Shown: piece by piece, positions 41,960-49,760 of the stretch
How the letters are laid out: each line of letters begins with the position of its first letter
Position numbering within the stretch: the stretch's first letter is position 1
Assembly (NCBI RefSeq): GCF_013409045.1
Contig: NZ_JACCBT010000001.1
Location: forward strand, 3,100,001 to 3,164,000
Source: Actinomadura citrea
Lineage (GTDB): Bacteria; Actinomycetota; Actinomycetes; Streptosporangiales; Streptosporangiaceae
Direction: 5' to 3'
Length of the DNA: 64,000 nt
Translations under genes and position numbers: made by a program
Notes under the pieces: generated by a model
What the model was told of the DNA's origin: nothing
The model's input: only the letters and a program-made list of their open reading frames with translations
Databases searched by the model: none

Positions 41960-43126
41960 TTGCCCGGACCGCTCGAAGGCGTCGTGATCGTCGACCTCAG
42001 CCGCGTCGTGGCGGGCCCGCAGGCCACGATGGCCCTCGCCGACCTCGGCGCCCGCGTGATCAAGGTCGAGCAGCCCGGCACCGGCGACGAGACCCGGGGC
42101 TGGGGCCCGCCGTTCGCGGGGGAGGACCGGGTCAGCACCTACTACCTGTCGATCAACCGGAACAAGGAGTCGATCGCCCTCGACCTGAAGTCGGACGAGG
42201 GCCGGGACGTCCTCACCCGGCTCGTCCGGCACGCCGACGTGCTGGTGGAGAACTTCCGGGCCGGCGTGCTCGACCGGCTCGGCTTCCCGGTGGAGCGGCT
42301 GCACGAGCTGAACCCGGCCCTGATCGTCCTGTCCATCACCGGGTTCGGGCATGACGGGCCCGAGGGCGGACGGCCCGGCTATGACGCGATCATGCAGGGC
42401 GAGGCGGGCGTCATGAGCGTGACGGGGCCGCCCGGAACGCCGAGCAAGGTCGGTTTGTCGATCGCCGACATCCTCGCCGCGGGCAACGGCGTCGCGGGCG
42501 TGCTGGCCGCCCTGTACGAGCGGACCCGCACCGGGCGCGGGACCGTCGTGCGCACCTCGCTGCTGGCGTCGGTGGTCGGCGCCCACATGTTCCAGGGGAC
42601 GCGCTGGACCGTCGCCCGGGAGGTCCCCGAGTCGGTCGGCAACGACCACCCGTCCATCGCCCCGTACGGGACGTTCCGCTGCAAGGACGGGCAGCTCCAG
42701 ATCGGCGTCGCGAACCAGAACCTGTGGCGCAGGTTCGCGCCGATCGTCGGCCTGGACCCGGACGACGCCCGCTACGCGACGATCCCCGACCGCGCGGGCC
42801 GGCGTGCCGAGCTGACCGCCGACATCGAGCGGGTCCTCGCAACCGACACGCGCGACGCCTGGCTCGCGCGGTTCGGCGAGGCGGGCGTCCCGGCCGGGAC
42901 GATCCGGTCGATCGACGAGGTGTACGAGTGGGAGCAGACCCGCTCGCAGGGCCTGGTCGTCGAGGTGGACCACCCGCAGCTCGGTCCCATCGAGCTGCCG
43001 GGGCCGCCGCTGCGCTTCGACGGCGTGCCGCCGCGCGGGCACACCGCGCCGCCGCTGCTCGGCGAGCACACCGGCGCGGTCATGTCGTGGCTCCAGGAAC
43101 GGGAGAACGAGGAGAGGGGCGAGTGA
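41960..43126 (+). CDS. CaiB/BaiF family CoA-transferase
   Basis: This 388-residue class III CoA-transferase has the conserved start GPLEGVVIVDLSRVVAGPQATM, GARVIKVEQPGTGDE, and PGYDAIMQGEAGVMSVTG with the catalytic Asp region. The C-terminal RSIDEVYEWEQTRSQGL and GPIELPGPPLRFDG are typical. It moves CoA between acids by a mixed-anhydride route. The TTG start at 41960 has AAGGAGA upstream. It overlaps a MatB-like ligase gene by one base, so both probably act on the same acid, for example a dicarboxylate such as malonate or succinate. The specific substrates are inferred, not shown. Confidence 0.9.
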   Translation: MPGPLEGVVIVDLSRVVAGPQATMALADLGARVIKVEQPGTGDETRGWGPPFAGEDRVSTYYLSINRNKESIALDLKSDEGRDVLTRLVRHADVLVENFRAGVLDRLGFPVERLHELNPALIVLSITGFGHDGPEGGRPGYDAIMQGEAGVMSVTGPPGTPSKVGLSIADILAAGNGVAGVLAALYERTRTGRGTVVRTSLLASVVGAHMFQGTRWTVAREVPESVGNDHPSIAPYGTFRCKDGQLQIGVANQNLWRRFAPIVGLDPDDARYATIPDRAGRRAELTADIERVLATDTRDAWLARFGEAGVPAGTIRSIDEVYEWEQTRSQGLVVEVDHPQLGPIELPGPPLRFDGVPPRGHTAPPLLGEHTGAVMSWLQERENEERGE

Positions 43127-44532
43127 TGGACCTGCTCGGCGGGACGGGCGGCCCGGTGCGGATCGCCGGACGTGAGCTGCCACGCGACGAGCTGTTCGGC
43201 TGGGCGTCCGCCGTCGCCGCGGAGATCCGGGGCGCGGACGCGGTCGCCGTGATCGCCACGGCGTCCCTGGAGACGGTCGTTGCGGTCGTGGGCGGCCTCC
43301 TCGCGGGCGTCCCCGTGGTGCCGGTGCCGCCCGACTCCGGGCCCGCCGAACGCGCGCACATCCTCGGAGACTCCGGCGCGAGCATGCTCCTCGCGGACGG
43401 AGGGGCGAAGGTCTCCCCGAGCGAGCCGCCCCTCCTCCCGGTCGACTGGCTGCCGCGCCATGGAGACGGCGGGAACGGCGGAAACGGCGAGGTGCCCGCC
43501 GACGCGACGGCCCTGATCCTCTACACGAGCGGGACGACGGGCGCGCCGAAGGGCGTGCTGATCTCGCGGAGCGCCATCGCCGCCGGGCTCGACGCCCTCG
43601 CCGAGGCATGGGCCTGGACGCCCGGCGACGTCCTGGTCCACGGGCTTCCGCTGTTCCACGTGCACGGGCTCGTCCTCGGCGTGCTGGGACCCCTGCGGGT
43701 CGGTTCGCCCCTCGTCCACACCGGGCGCCCCAAGCCGGAGCTGTACGCGGCCGCGGCGCAGGACGACGGCGGCAGCCTGTTCTTCGGCGTTCCCACCGTC
43801 TGGTCGAGGACGGCGGCGGACCCGTCCACCGCCGAGGCCCTGCGCGGCGCGCGGCTGCTCGTCTCCGGCAGCGCGCCGCTGCCCGTGCCCGTCTTCGAGC
43901 GGCTCTCGGCCCTCACCGGGCACCGCCCGGTCGAGCGGTACGGCATGACCGAGACCCTCATCACGATCAGCGCCCGCGCGGAGGGCGACCGGCGCCCCGG
44001 CCACGTCGGCACGCCGCTGCACGGCGTCCGGACCCGCCTCGCCGCCGAGGACGGCTCGGCCGTCCCCTCGGACGGGGAGACGCCCGGCGAGCTGCACGTC
44101 CGGGCGCCGCTGCTGTTCAAGGGGTACCTCAACCGGCCCGAGGCGACCGCGAAGTCGTTCACGCCGGACGGCTGGTTCCGCACCGGCGACATCGCCACGA
44201 TAGGCCCGGACGGCTGGCACCGGATCGTCGGGCGGGCGTCCACCGACCTCATCAAGAGCGGCGGTTACCGGATCGGCGCCGGCGAGATCGAGAACGCGCT
44301 GCTCGCCCACCCCGCCGTGCGGGAGGCCGCCGTCGTCGGCACGCCGCACGACGACCTCGGTGAGCAGGTGACCGCCTACGTCGTCGCCGAAGGGGTGGGC
44401 GAGAAGGCGCTCATCGACTTCGTGGCCGAGCGCCTGTCGGTGCACAAGCGGCCCCGCGTCGTCCACCTGGTCGGCTCCCTGCCCCGCAACGCCATGGGCA
44501 AGGTCGTCAAGACCCGCCTGAGCGAGCTCTAG
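43126..44532 (+). CDS. Acyl-CoA synthetase, malonyl-CoA synthetase (MatB)-like
   Basis: This 468-residue ANL-superfamily ligase has ILYTSGTTGAPKGVLISRSA (P-loop), the histidine-rich GLPLFHVHGLVLGVLGPLR, VERYGMTETLITISAR, FRTGDIATIGPDGW and the lysine in GSLPRNAMGKVVKTRL. The LPLFHVHGLVLG stretch and the short N-terminus are characteristic of MatB-type malonyl/methylmalonyl-CoA synthetases, which make the acid's CoA thioester from ATP. It overlaps the CoA-transferase gene by one base (TGATG). MatB could recycle malonate released from barbiturate breakdown (see findings). Fatty-acyl ligase activity is an alternative. Confidence 0.82.
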   Translation: MDLLGGTGGPVRIAGRELPRDELFGWASAVAAEIRGADAVAVIATASLETVVAVVGGLLAGVPVVPVPPDSGPAERAHILGDSGASMLLADGGAKVSPSEPPLLPVDWLPRHGDGGNGGNGEVPADATALILYTSGTTGAPKGVLISRSAIAAGLDALAEAWAWTPGDVLVHGLPLFHVHGLVLGVLGPLRVGSPLVHTGRPKPELYAAAAQDDGGSLFFGVPTVWSRTAADPSTAEALRGARLLVSGSAPLPVPVFERLSALTGHRPVERYGMTETLITISARAEGDRRPGHVGTPLHGVRTRLAAEDGSAVPSDGETPGELHVRAPLLFKGYLNRPEATAKSFTPDGWFRTGDIATIGPDGWHRIVGRASTDLIKSGGYRIGAGEIENALLAHPAVREAAVVGTPHDDLGEQVTAYVVAEGVGEKALIDFVAERLSVHKRPRVVHLVGSLPRNAMGKVVKTRLSEL

Positions 44533-45104
44533 GGGAGGAGCTCGGCGAGGACGGGCCGGACCAGGTCGCGGGCGAACGGCTCGGTATGGCCGGGAGCGTC
44601 GTCGCCTTCCGCGAAGTAGAGCAGGAAGCCCTGCTGGAAGCACGCGCCCATCAGCAGGGCCGCCGCGGCCTGCGTGTCGGCGGACGGGGCGACCCGGCCG
44701 AGGTCGCGTTCGGCGTCCAGGTAGCGGGCCAGGGCGCGCACCGGCTCGTGCGGGCCCGCGCCGTACCTGCGCAGCGACTCGCGGGTCGCGTGCAGCAGCC
44801 GCGGCTGCGCCGCCATCGACACCATCATCGGGAACGACCGCCGGTAGAAGTCCAGCGCGCCGTGCACGATCTTGACGAGGTTCGACTCGACGGCGCCCTC
44901 GCCCGGGACGCCCATCGAGGTGAACGGCGGCATGCGCTCCTTCAGGACGCTCAGCATCAGCTCGTCCTTGTCGCGGAAGTGCTTGTAGAGCAGCGCCTCG
45001 GAGTAGCCGGCCGCCTTCGCGATCTCCTTGGTGGTGGCGCGGGCGACCCCGTGGCGCCGCATGATGTCCGCCGCGGCGTCCAGGATCCGTTCGCGCGCGC
45101 TCAA
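44529..45104 (-). CDS. TetR-family transcriptional regulator
   Basis: This protein of about 191 residues has a TetR helix-turn-helix (ILDAAADIMRRHGVARATTKEIAKAAGYSEALLYKHF in parts) and a ligand-binding helical domain. The best start is TTG 45104, preceded by AAGGGGG. The longer in-frame GTG at 45167 would run translation through the divergent promoter, so it was rejected. It overlaps the MatB-like gene by 4 nt at the 3' ends. It is divergent from an NAD(P)-binding protein gene, with operator-like repeats between, and probably represses that gene and itself in response to a small lipophilic or CoA-type ligand. Confidence 0.88.
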   Translation of the reverse strand: MSARERILDAAADIMRRHGVARATTKEIAKAAGYSEALLYKHFRDKDELMLSVLKERMPPFTSMGVPGEGAVESNLVKIVHGALDFYRRSFPMMVSMAAQPRLLHATRESLRRYGAGPHEPVRALARYLDAERDLGRVAPSADTQAAAALLMGACFQQGFLLYFAEGDDAPGHTEPFARDLVRPVLAELLP

Positions 45105-45120
45105 TGAGGCCCCCTTGACA

Positions 45121-45164
45121 GGTGAGTGAACGCTCACCACGATAGGGGTTAGTAAGTACTCACT
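45121..45164. promoter_or_regulatory. TetR operator-like palindromes
   Basis: GGTGAGTGAACGCTCACC (45121-45138) is a perfect palindrome in its 6-bp arms (GGTGAG, CTCACC). AGTAAGTACTCACT (45151-45164) is an imperfect palindrome centred on AGTACT and repeats the GAGTnA/CTCAC theme. Both lie in the 95-nt gap between the divergent TetR gene and the NAD(P)-binding protein gene. Confidence 0.7.
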
Positions 45165-45199
45165 CACCCCTTCTCCCCACCGATCTCCAGGAGGACACG

Positions 45200-45841
45200 A
45201 TGAGGCTCACGGTGTTCGGGGCGACCGGCGGCACCGGCGTCCAGGTCGTCCGGCGCGCGCTGGACGCCGGGCACGAGGTGACCGCCGTCGTCCGCGACCC
45301 GGCCGCCCTGCCCGGCGAGATCCGCGCCTGCGCCGACGTGGTCCGGGCCGACGTCATGGACCCGGCCGCGATCGAGGAGGCGGTCAAGGGCCGCGACGCC
45401 GTCGTCACCGCGATCGGCACCCGCGACGGCCGCCGGCCGACCAGCGTCTGCTCGACCAGCACGGGCAGCATCATCGCGGCCCTGCGGGCGGCCGGGGCCG
45501 AGCGGTTCGTGCTGACCAGCGCGTCCGGGCTCCACGCCGGGCCGGGCGACGACCCGCTCACCCGGTTCGTGGTCAAGCCGCTGGTCCTGGGCCCGCTCCT
45601 CAAGCACGCGTTCGCCGACATGCGCGCCGCCGAGGCCCTCACCCGCGACTGCGGCCTCGCCTGGACGATCGTCCGCCCGCCGCGCCTCACCGACGGCCCC
45701 GGCAACGGCCGCTACCGCAGGGCGCTGGACCGCAATGTCCTCGGCGGCGCGTCCATCGCCCGCACCGATCTGGCCACCGCGCTCCTCGACGTCACCGGCG
45801 ACCCGTCCACCATCGGGCACGTCGTCAGCGTCGCGGGCTGA
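45200..45841 (+). CDS. NAD(P)-binding NmrA/SDR-like oxidoreductase or regulator
   Basis: This 213-residue Rossmann-fold protein starts with the dinucleotide loop TVFGATGGTGVQVVRRALDAG, then ADVMDPAAIEEAVKGRDAVVTAIGT and RFVLTSASGLHAG. The catalytic Tyr-x3-Lys of classical SDR enzymes is not evident, so it fits the atypical NAD(P)H-binding (NmrA-like or flavin-reductase BLVRB-like) group. It has a ribosome site AGGAGG (45188) and is divergent from the TetR gene, the likely repressor. Substrate is unknown. Confidence 0.83.
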   Translation: MRLTVFGATGGTGVQVVRRALDAGHEVTAVVRDPAALPGEIRACADVVRADVMDPAAIEEAVKGRDAVVTAIGTRDGRRPTSVCSTSTGSIIAALRAAGAERFVLTSASGLHAGPGDDPLTRFVVKPLVLGPLLKHAFADMRAAEALTRDCGLAWTIVRPPRLTDGPGNGRYRRALDRNVLGGASIARTDLATALLDVTGDPSTIGHVVSVAG

Positions 45842-45857
45842 GCCGCCGCGAAGGCCA

Positions 45858-45869
45858 TGACACCTGTCA
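45858..45869. promoter_or_regulatory. Palindrome TGACACCTGTCA upstream of the ABC operon
   Basis: The 12-bp sequence TGACACCTGTCA is a perfect palindrome with 5-bp arms, 83 nt upstream of the ABC ATPase ATG. It has the form of a response-regulator or repressor site. The LuxR-type regulator encoded by the same operon (49076) is the obvious candidate binder. Confidence 0.55.
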
Positions 45870-45951
45870 CGCCGATCGCCTGACGGCGCGCCGCCGGAAC
45901 CGGTGACACGCGCTTCTACCGGGGCGCCCCCGCGGTCGCGACGCTGGGGGC

Positions 45952-46896
45952 ATGGAGACCAACCCAGCCATCCGCGTCGACGGCCTCCGGCAGCGGTACG
46001 GGGACTTCGAGGCCGTCGCCGGGATCTCGTTCGACGTCGCGCCGGGGGAGCTGTTCGCCCTGCTCGGCACCAACGGCGCGGGCAAGACCACCACCCTCGA
46101 AACGCTGGAGGGGCACCGGACCGTTCACGAGGGCACGGTCCGGGTCCTCGGCCACGACCCGCACCGGGAGCGCCGCAAGGTCCGCCCGCGCATGGGCATC
46201 ATGCTGCAGGACGGCGGCTTCTTCGCCGACCTCACCGTCGCCGAGACCGTCGAGCACTGGCGCGGCTTCACCCCCTCCGCGCGCGACCGCGACGAGGCCG
46301 TCGCCCTGGCGGGCCTCGCCGAGAAGGCGGGCGTGCGGGTGCGGCAGCTGTCCGGCGGCCAGAAGCGCCGCCTCGACCTCGCGCTGGCCCTGCTCGGCAG
46401 GCCCGACGTCCTGTTCCTGGACGAGCCGACGAGCGGCATGGACCCCGAGGCCCGGCGCGCGACCTGGGACATCGTCAGGGAGGTGGTGGCCGGCGGCACG
46501 GCCGTGCTCCTCACCACCCACTACCTGGAGGAGGCCGAGCACCTCGCCGACCGGCTCGCGATCCTGCACCGCGGCCGGATCGAGGCGTCCGGCACGGTCG
46601 CCGACGTCGTCGCCGGGCACGGCGACCGCATCGACTTCCGGCTGCCCCGGCGCCTCCAGGTCGCCGAACTGCCCCCTCTGCGGGGCGCCCGCGCCGACGT
46701 CCGCCTGGAGGGCGGGCGCGCCGTCGCGTCCTACGCCCTGCCCTCCCGCGGCGGCGAGGACCCCGGGCTTCAGGCGGGGCTCTACGAGCTGCTGCGCTGG
46801 GCCGACGAGGAGGGCGTCCGCCTGGACGGCCTGCGGGCGCGCAGCGCCTCCCTCGAAGACGTCTTCCTGCGCACCGCCGAAGGAGCCTCCCGATGA
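45952..46896 (+). CDS. ABC transporter ATP-binding protein
   Basis: This 314-residue ATPase has Walker A LLGTNGAGKTTTLETLEG, the signature QLSGGQKRRLDLALALLG, Walker B VLFLDEPTSGMDPEARRA and the switch His in LLTTHYLEEAEHL. The extra C-terminal 100 residues are the DrrA/NatA-type domain that contacts the permease. It pairs with an ABC-2 type permease encoded next (overlap ATGA) and is probably an exporter of a drug, lipid or peptide. The histidine kinase/response regulator pair follows in the same direction, so expression is probably controlled by an envelope signal. Confidence 0.92.
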   Translation: METNPAIRVDGLRQRYGDFEAVAGISFDVAPGELFALLGTNGAGKTTTLETLEGHRTVHEGTVRVLGHDPHRERRKVRPRMGIMLQDGGFFADLTVAETVEHWRGFTPSARDRDEAVALAGLAEKAGVRVRQLSGGQKRRLDLALALLGRPDVLFLDEPTSGMDPEARRATWDIVREVVAGGTAVLLTTHYLEEAEHLADRLAILHRGRIEASGTVADVVAGHGDRIDFRLPRRLQVAELPPLRGARADVRLEGGRAVASYALPSRGGEDPGLQAGLYELLRWADEEGVRLDGLRARSASLEDVFLRTAEGASR

Positions 46897-47717
46897 GCCT
46901 CCCCCTGGTGAACGTCCCCTCGGTGAACGCCGCCGCCGTACTGCGCCTCGCCCGGCTCGACCTCACTCTGCTCTGGCGCAACCGGACGGCCCTGTTCACC
47001 GCCGCCGGCCTGCCGGTCCTGTTCGCGGCCATGCTCGTCCCGGTCCGCGGCGAGAAGATCGACGGCGTGGACGGCGCCCTCCTGCAGGGCACCGGCCACC
47101 TGGGGTTCTTCCTGGTCTTCGCCGTCTTCATGAACCTCGTCAACGTGCTCACCGCCCGCCGCGAGGACCGCACGCTCAAGCGGCTGCGCGGCACCGCCCT
47201 GTCGGACGCGGAGATCACCGCGGGCAGCGTGCTCACCGCGACCGCGCTGTACGCGGTGCAGGCCCTCGCGCTGCTGGTCCTGCTCGGCGCCGCGATGGGC
47301 GGCAAGATCCCCGCCGACCCCGTCCTGGTGCTGGCGGGGCTCGCGGGCGGCGCCGCCGTGTTCGCGACGCTGGCGTTCGCCGTCTCGGGCATCACCCCCA
47401 ACGCGGAGCTGGCGCAGCTCACCGTCCTGCCGATCATGTTCGGCTGCATGCTCGGGGCCGGCGTGATGTTCCCGATGGACGGCCTGCCCGGCTGGGTCCA
47501 GGAGGCCTGCCGCTGGGTGCCGCTCAGCCCGGTCGTGGAGATCGTCCGGACGGGGTACTTCGGCCAGGACTTCGTGCACCGCCCCGGCCACCCGTCCGTC
47601 GGCCTGGCCGAGGGCTGGCTCACCTGCGTGCGGCCGTTCCTCGTCCTGGCCTTCTGGGGCGCGTTCGGCCGCCTGCTGGCCGCCCGCTGGTTCCGGTGGG
47701 AGCCGCGCCGCGCCTGA
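46893..47717 (+). CDS. ABC-2 type transporter permease
   Basis: This 274-residue protein has six hydrophobic segments, including FTAAGLPVLFAAMLV, FFLVFAVFMNLVNVL, ALYAVQALALLVLLGAA and VLAGLAGGAAVFATLAFAV, and the ABC-2 pattern EDRTLKRLRGTALSDAEI in the cytoplasmic loop. ATG 46893 overlaps the ATPase stop. It is the membrane half of the exporter. A 48-nt gap with GAGGAGG separates it from the histidine kinase gene. Confidence 0.9.
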   Translation: MSLPLVNVPSVNAAAVLRLARLDLTLLWRNRTALFTAAGLPVLFAAMLVPVRGEKIDGVDGALLQGTGHLGFFLVFAVFMNLVNVLTARREDRTLKRLRGTALSDAEITAGSVLTATALYAVQALALLVLLGAAMGGKIPADPVLVLAGLAGGAAVFATLAFAVSGITPNAELAQLTVLPIMFGCMLGAGVMFPMDGLPGWVQEACRWVPLSPVVEIVRTGYFGQDFVHRPGHPSVGLAEGWLTCVRPFLVLAFWGAFGRLLAARWFRWEPRRA

Positions 47718-47765
47718 ATCATCGCGGGCCCGGCGTTACAGTGCGATGCGAGGAGGAACAAGGAC

Positions 47766-49079
47766 ATGGCGGTCGCGACCACGGCGGACATCGAGGAACA
47801 GGCCGCCCGCAAGCTGGAGCGGTATCGGCGGGTGACGTACCGCTCGTTCATGTTCGCCGCCGTGGGCTTCGTCCTGCCGGGCCTGTACGGGCTCGAAGAC
47901 GCCTACACCAACGGCGACGTGGGCGTGCCCGTCCTCGTCGCGGTCGTCGCGGGGCTCGCTGTGCTCGCCTGGTGCTACGCGCGTCTCGTGCGGGCGGGCC
48001 TCGAAGGCGCCGTGTCCAGGCGCAACGTCGTGGGCAGCGGCGTCGTCGCCGCCGCGTTGAGCCTGATGATGCTCACCGGCCCGTGGTTCAGCGTCATCCC
48101 CGTCTTCTGGGTCTCGGCGGTGGTGCTGGCGCCGATGGGGCGGGGACGGATCGTCGCACTGTGCGCGGGCACCGGGGCGTACTGCGGGGTGGTCGCCACG
48201 GTCGCCGCGGGGCGCCTGTACCCCGAGGGCGACGCCCACTGGTACGAGATCTTCCCGGTGCTGTGCGCGCTGTACACCGCGGTCTGCGGGTTCGTCGTGT
48301 TCGTCAACCGGTACCAGCGGCGCATGTGGGAGCTGCACCAGGAGGCGTACGAGGCCCGCGACGCCCTCGCCCGTCTCGCGGTCACCGAGGAGCGGCTCCG
48401 CTTCTCCCGGGACCTGCACGATCTGCTCGGCCACAGCCTGTCCCTCATCGCGGTGAAGAGCGAGCTGGCCAGGCGGACGGTGCGCGACGACCCCGACCGG
48501 GCGGGGGCCGAGATGGCCGACGTCCAGCGCGCCGCCAGGGAGGCCCTCCGGGAGGTCCGCGCCGCCGTCCGCGGCTACCGGGCCGTGGAGCTGGGCGCCG
48601 AACTGGCCGGGGTCCGGGCCGTGCTGGAGGCCGCCGGGGTGCGCTGCGAGATCGGCCGCCTGCCGGGCGGGCTGCCGCCGGAGGTCCGCTCGGTGCTCGC
48701 CTGGGTGATCCGCGAGGGCGCCACCAACGTCATCAAGCACAGCGAGGCGAGGAACTGCGCGATCAGCCTCGGCGTGTACCGCGACTCCGCTCCCGGCGAC
48801 GCACTCTACGGTGACTCCGTGGTCCTGGAGATGCGCAACGACGGCGTCCGCGGCGCCGAGACCGCCGCGGGCTCGGGCCTGACCGGCCTCACCGAACGCG
48901 TCGCCGTGCTCGGCGGCGAGATCACCGCGGGCCGGCACGGCCGCGACGGGTTCCTGCTGCGCGCCGCCGTCCCGCTCCCGCCCGTGGACGGGCCGGTCGG
49001 CGGCGGCCCGCTGGGAAGCGGTCAGGGCGGGACCGGGACGGACGCCGGTCAGGTGCTCCCGGCCGGGAGCACCGCGTGA
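47766..49079 (+). CDS. Sensor histidine kinase (HPK7 group)
   Basis: This 437-residue protein has about five to six membrane helices (residues 20-175) followed by the dimerisation and phosphoacceptor region RFSRDLHDLLGHSLSLIAVKSEL, where His is the likely phosphorylation site. The ATPase domain follows (REGATNVIKHSEARN, then GSGLTGLTERVAVLGGEI). This is the DesK/NarL-group layout. It overlaps the response regulator by 4 nt (GTGA). The inferred signal is a membrane stress or the substrate of the neighbouring exporter, as in related ABC-kinase-regulator operons. A Gly/Pro-rich tail ends the protein. Confidence 0.92.
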   Translation: MAVATTADIEEQAARKLERYRRVTYRSFMFAAVGFVLPGLYGLEDAYTNGDVGVPVLVAVVAGLAVLAWCYARLVRAGLEGAVSRRNVVGSGVVAAALSLMMLTGPWFSVIPVFWVSAVVLAPMGRGRIVALCAGTGAYCGVVATVAAGRLYPEGDAHWYEIFPVLCALYTAVCGFVVFVNRYQRRMWELHQEAYEARDALARLAVTEERLRFSRDLHDLLGHSLSLIAVKSELARRTVRDDPDRAGAEMADVQRAAREALREVRAAVRGYRAVELGAELAGVRAVLEAAGVRCEIGRLPGGLPPEVRSVLAWVIREGATNVIKHSEARNCAISLGVYRDSAPGDALYGDSVVLEMRNDGVRGAETAAGSGLTGLTERVAVLGGEITAGRHGRDGFLLRAAVPLPPVDGPVGGGPLGSGQGGTGTDAGQVLPAGSTA

Positions 49080-49681
49080 TCCGCGTCCTGCTCGCCGACG
49101 ACGAGCACCTCATCCGCGGCGCCGTCGCCGCCCTCCTCGGGCTGGAGCCCGACCTGAAGGTCGTCGCCGAGGTCGGCCGCGGCGACGAGGTCGCCGCCGC
49201 GGTCGCCGCGCACGCGCCGGACGTGGCCGTCCTCGACATCGAGATGCCGGGCGCGGACGGCCTCGCCGTCGCCGAGGAGCTGCACGCCTCCGGCGCCCGC
49301 TGCGCGGTGTGCATCCTCACGAGCTTCGGCCGCCCGGGCTACCTGCGCCGCGCCATGTCCGCCGGGGTCCGCGGCTTCGTCGCCAAGGACGCTCCCACCG
49401 ACGAGCTCGCCAGCGCCATCCGCAAGATCCACGGAGGCGGCCGGTACCTGGACGCCGAGCTGGCCGCCAGCGCGATGGCCGCGGGGGACAATCCCCTCTC
49501 CGAGCGGGAGCGCGACGTCCTCCGCCTCGCCGGGGCGGGCGCCGAGACCGCCCGCATCGCGGCCGACCTGCACCTGTCGGAGGGCACCGTCCGCAACTAC
49601 CTGTCCACCGCCATGGCGAAGATGGGCGAACCCACCCGCATCCGCGCCGCCCGCGCCGCGATCGACATGGGCTGGATCTGA
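49076..49681 (+). CDS. NarL/LuxR-type response regulator
   Basis: This 201-residue protein has a receiver domain (VLLADDEHLIRG, phospho-acceptor Asp in VAVLDIEMPGADG, Lys in RGFVAKDAP) and a LuxR helix-turn-helix (LSERERDVLRLAGAGAETARIAADLHLSEGTVRNYL, in sections). GTG 49076 overlaps the kinase stop. It is the cognate regulator of the ABC operon and may bind the palindrome TGACACCTGTCA at 45858. Confidence 0.94.
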   Translation: MIRVLLADDEHLIRGAVAALLGLEPDLKVVAEVGRGDEVAAAVAAHAPDVAVLDIEMPGADGLAVAEELHASGARCAVCILTSFGRPGYLRRAMSAGVRGFVAKDAPTDELASAIRKIHGGGRYLDAELAASAMAAGDNPLSERERDVLRLAGAGAETARIAADLHLSEGTVRNYLSTAMAKMGEPTRIRAARAAIDMGWI

Positions 49682-49715
49682 CCGCGCTCCGAGCACCGTC
49701 GGATCCCTCGACAGG

Positions 49716-49744
49716 ATGCTCCCCGCGTGTGCGGGGATGGCGGG
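49716..49744 (+). repeat. Solitary repeat resembling a type I-E CRISPR repeat
   Basis: In the gap between the response regulator and aminotransferase genes stands a 29-nt unit with the core CCCCGCGTGTGCGGGG (5-7 bp stem) flanked by GCT on the left and ATGG on the right. That is the typical form of actinobacterial type I-E repeats. Only one copy is present, there are no spacers, and no cas gene lies in the window. The hairpin may act as a terminator for the regulator operon. Confidence 0.6.
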
Positions 49745-49760
49745 CGTTTAACCTTGCTGT

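Noticed and set aside
44529..45167. Longer TetR start at GTG 45167
   Set aside because: It would place the operator and promoter inside the coding sequence. TTG 45104 has a good ribosome site and fits the family's N-terminus.
49716..49744. CRISPR array
   Set aside because: Only one repeat-like unit exists. There are no further copies at regular spacing, no spacers and no cas genes, so it is listed as a solitary repeat.
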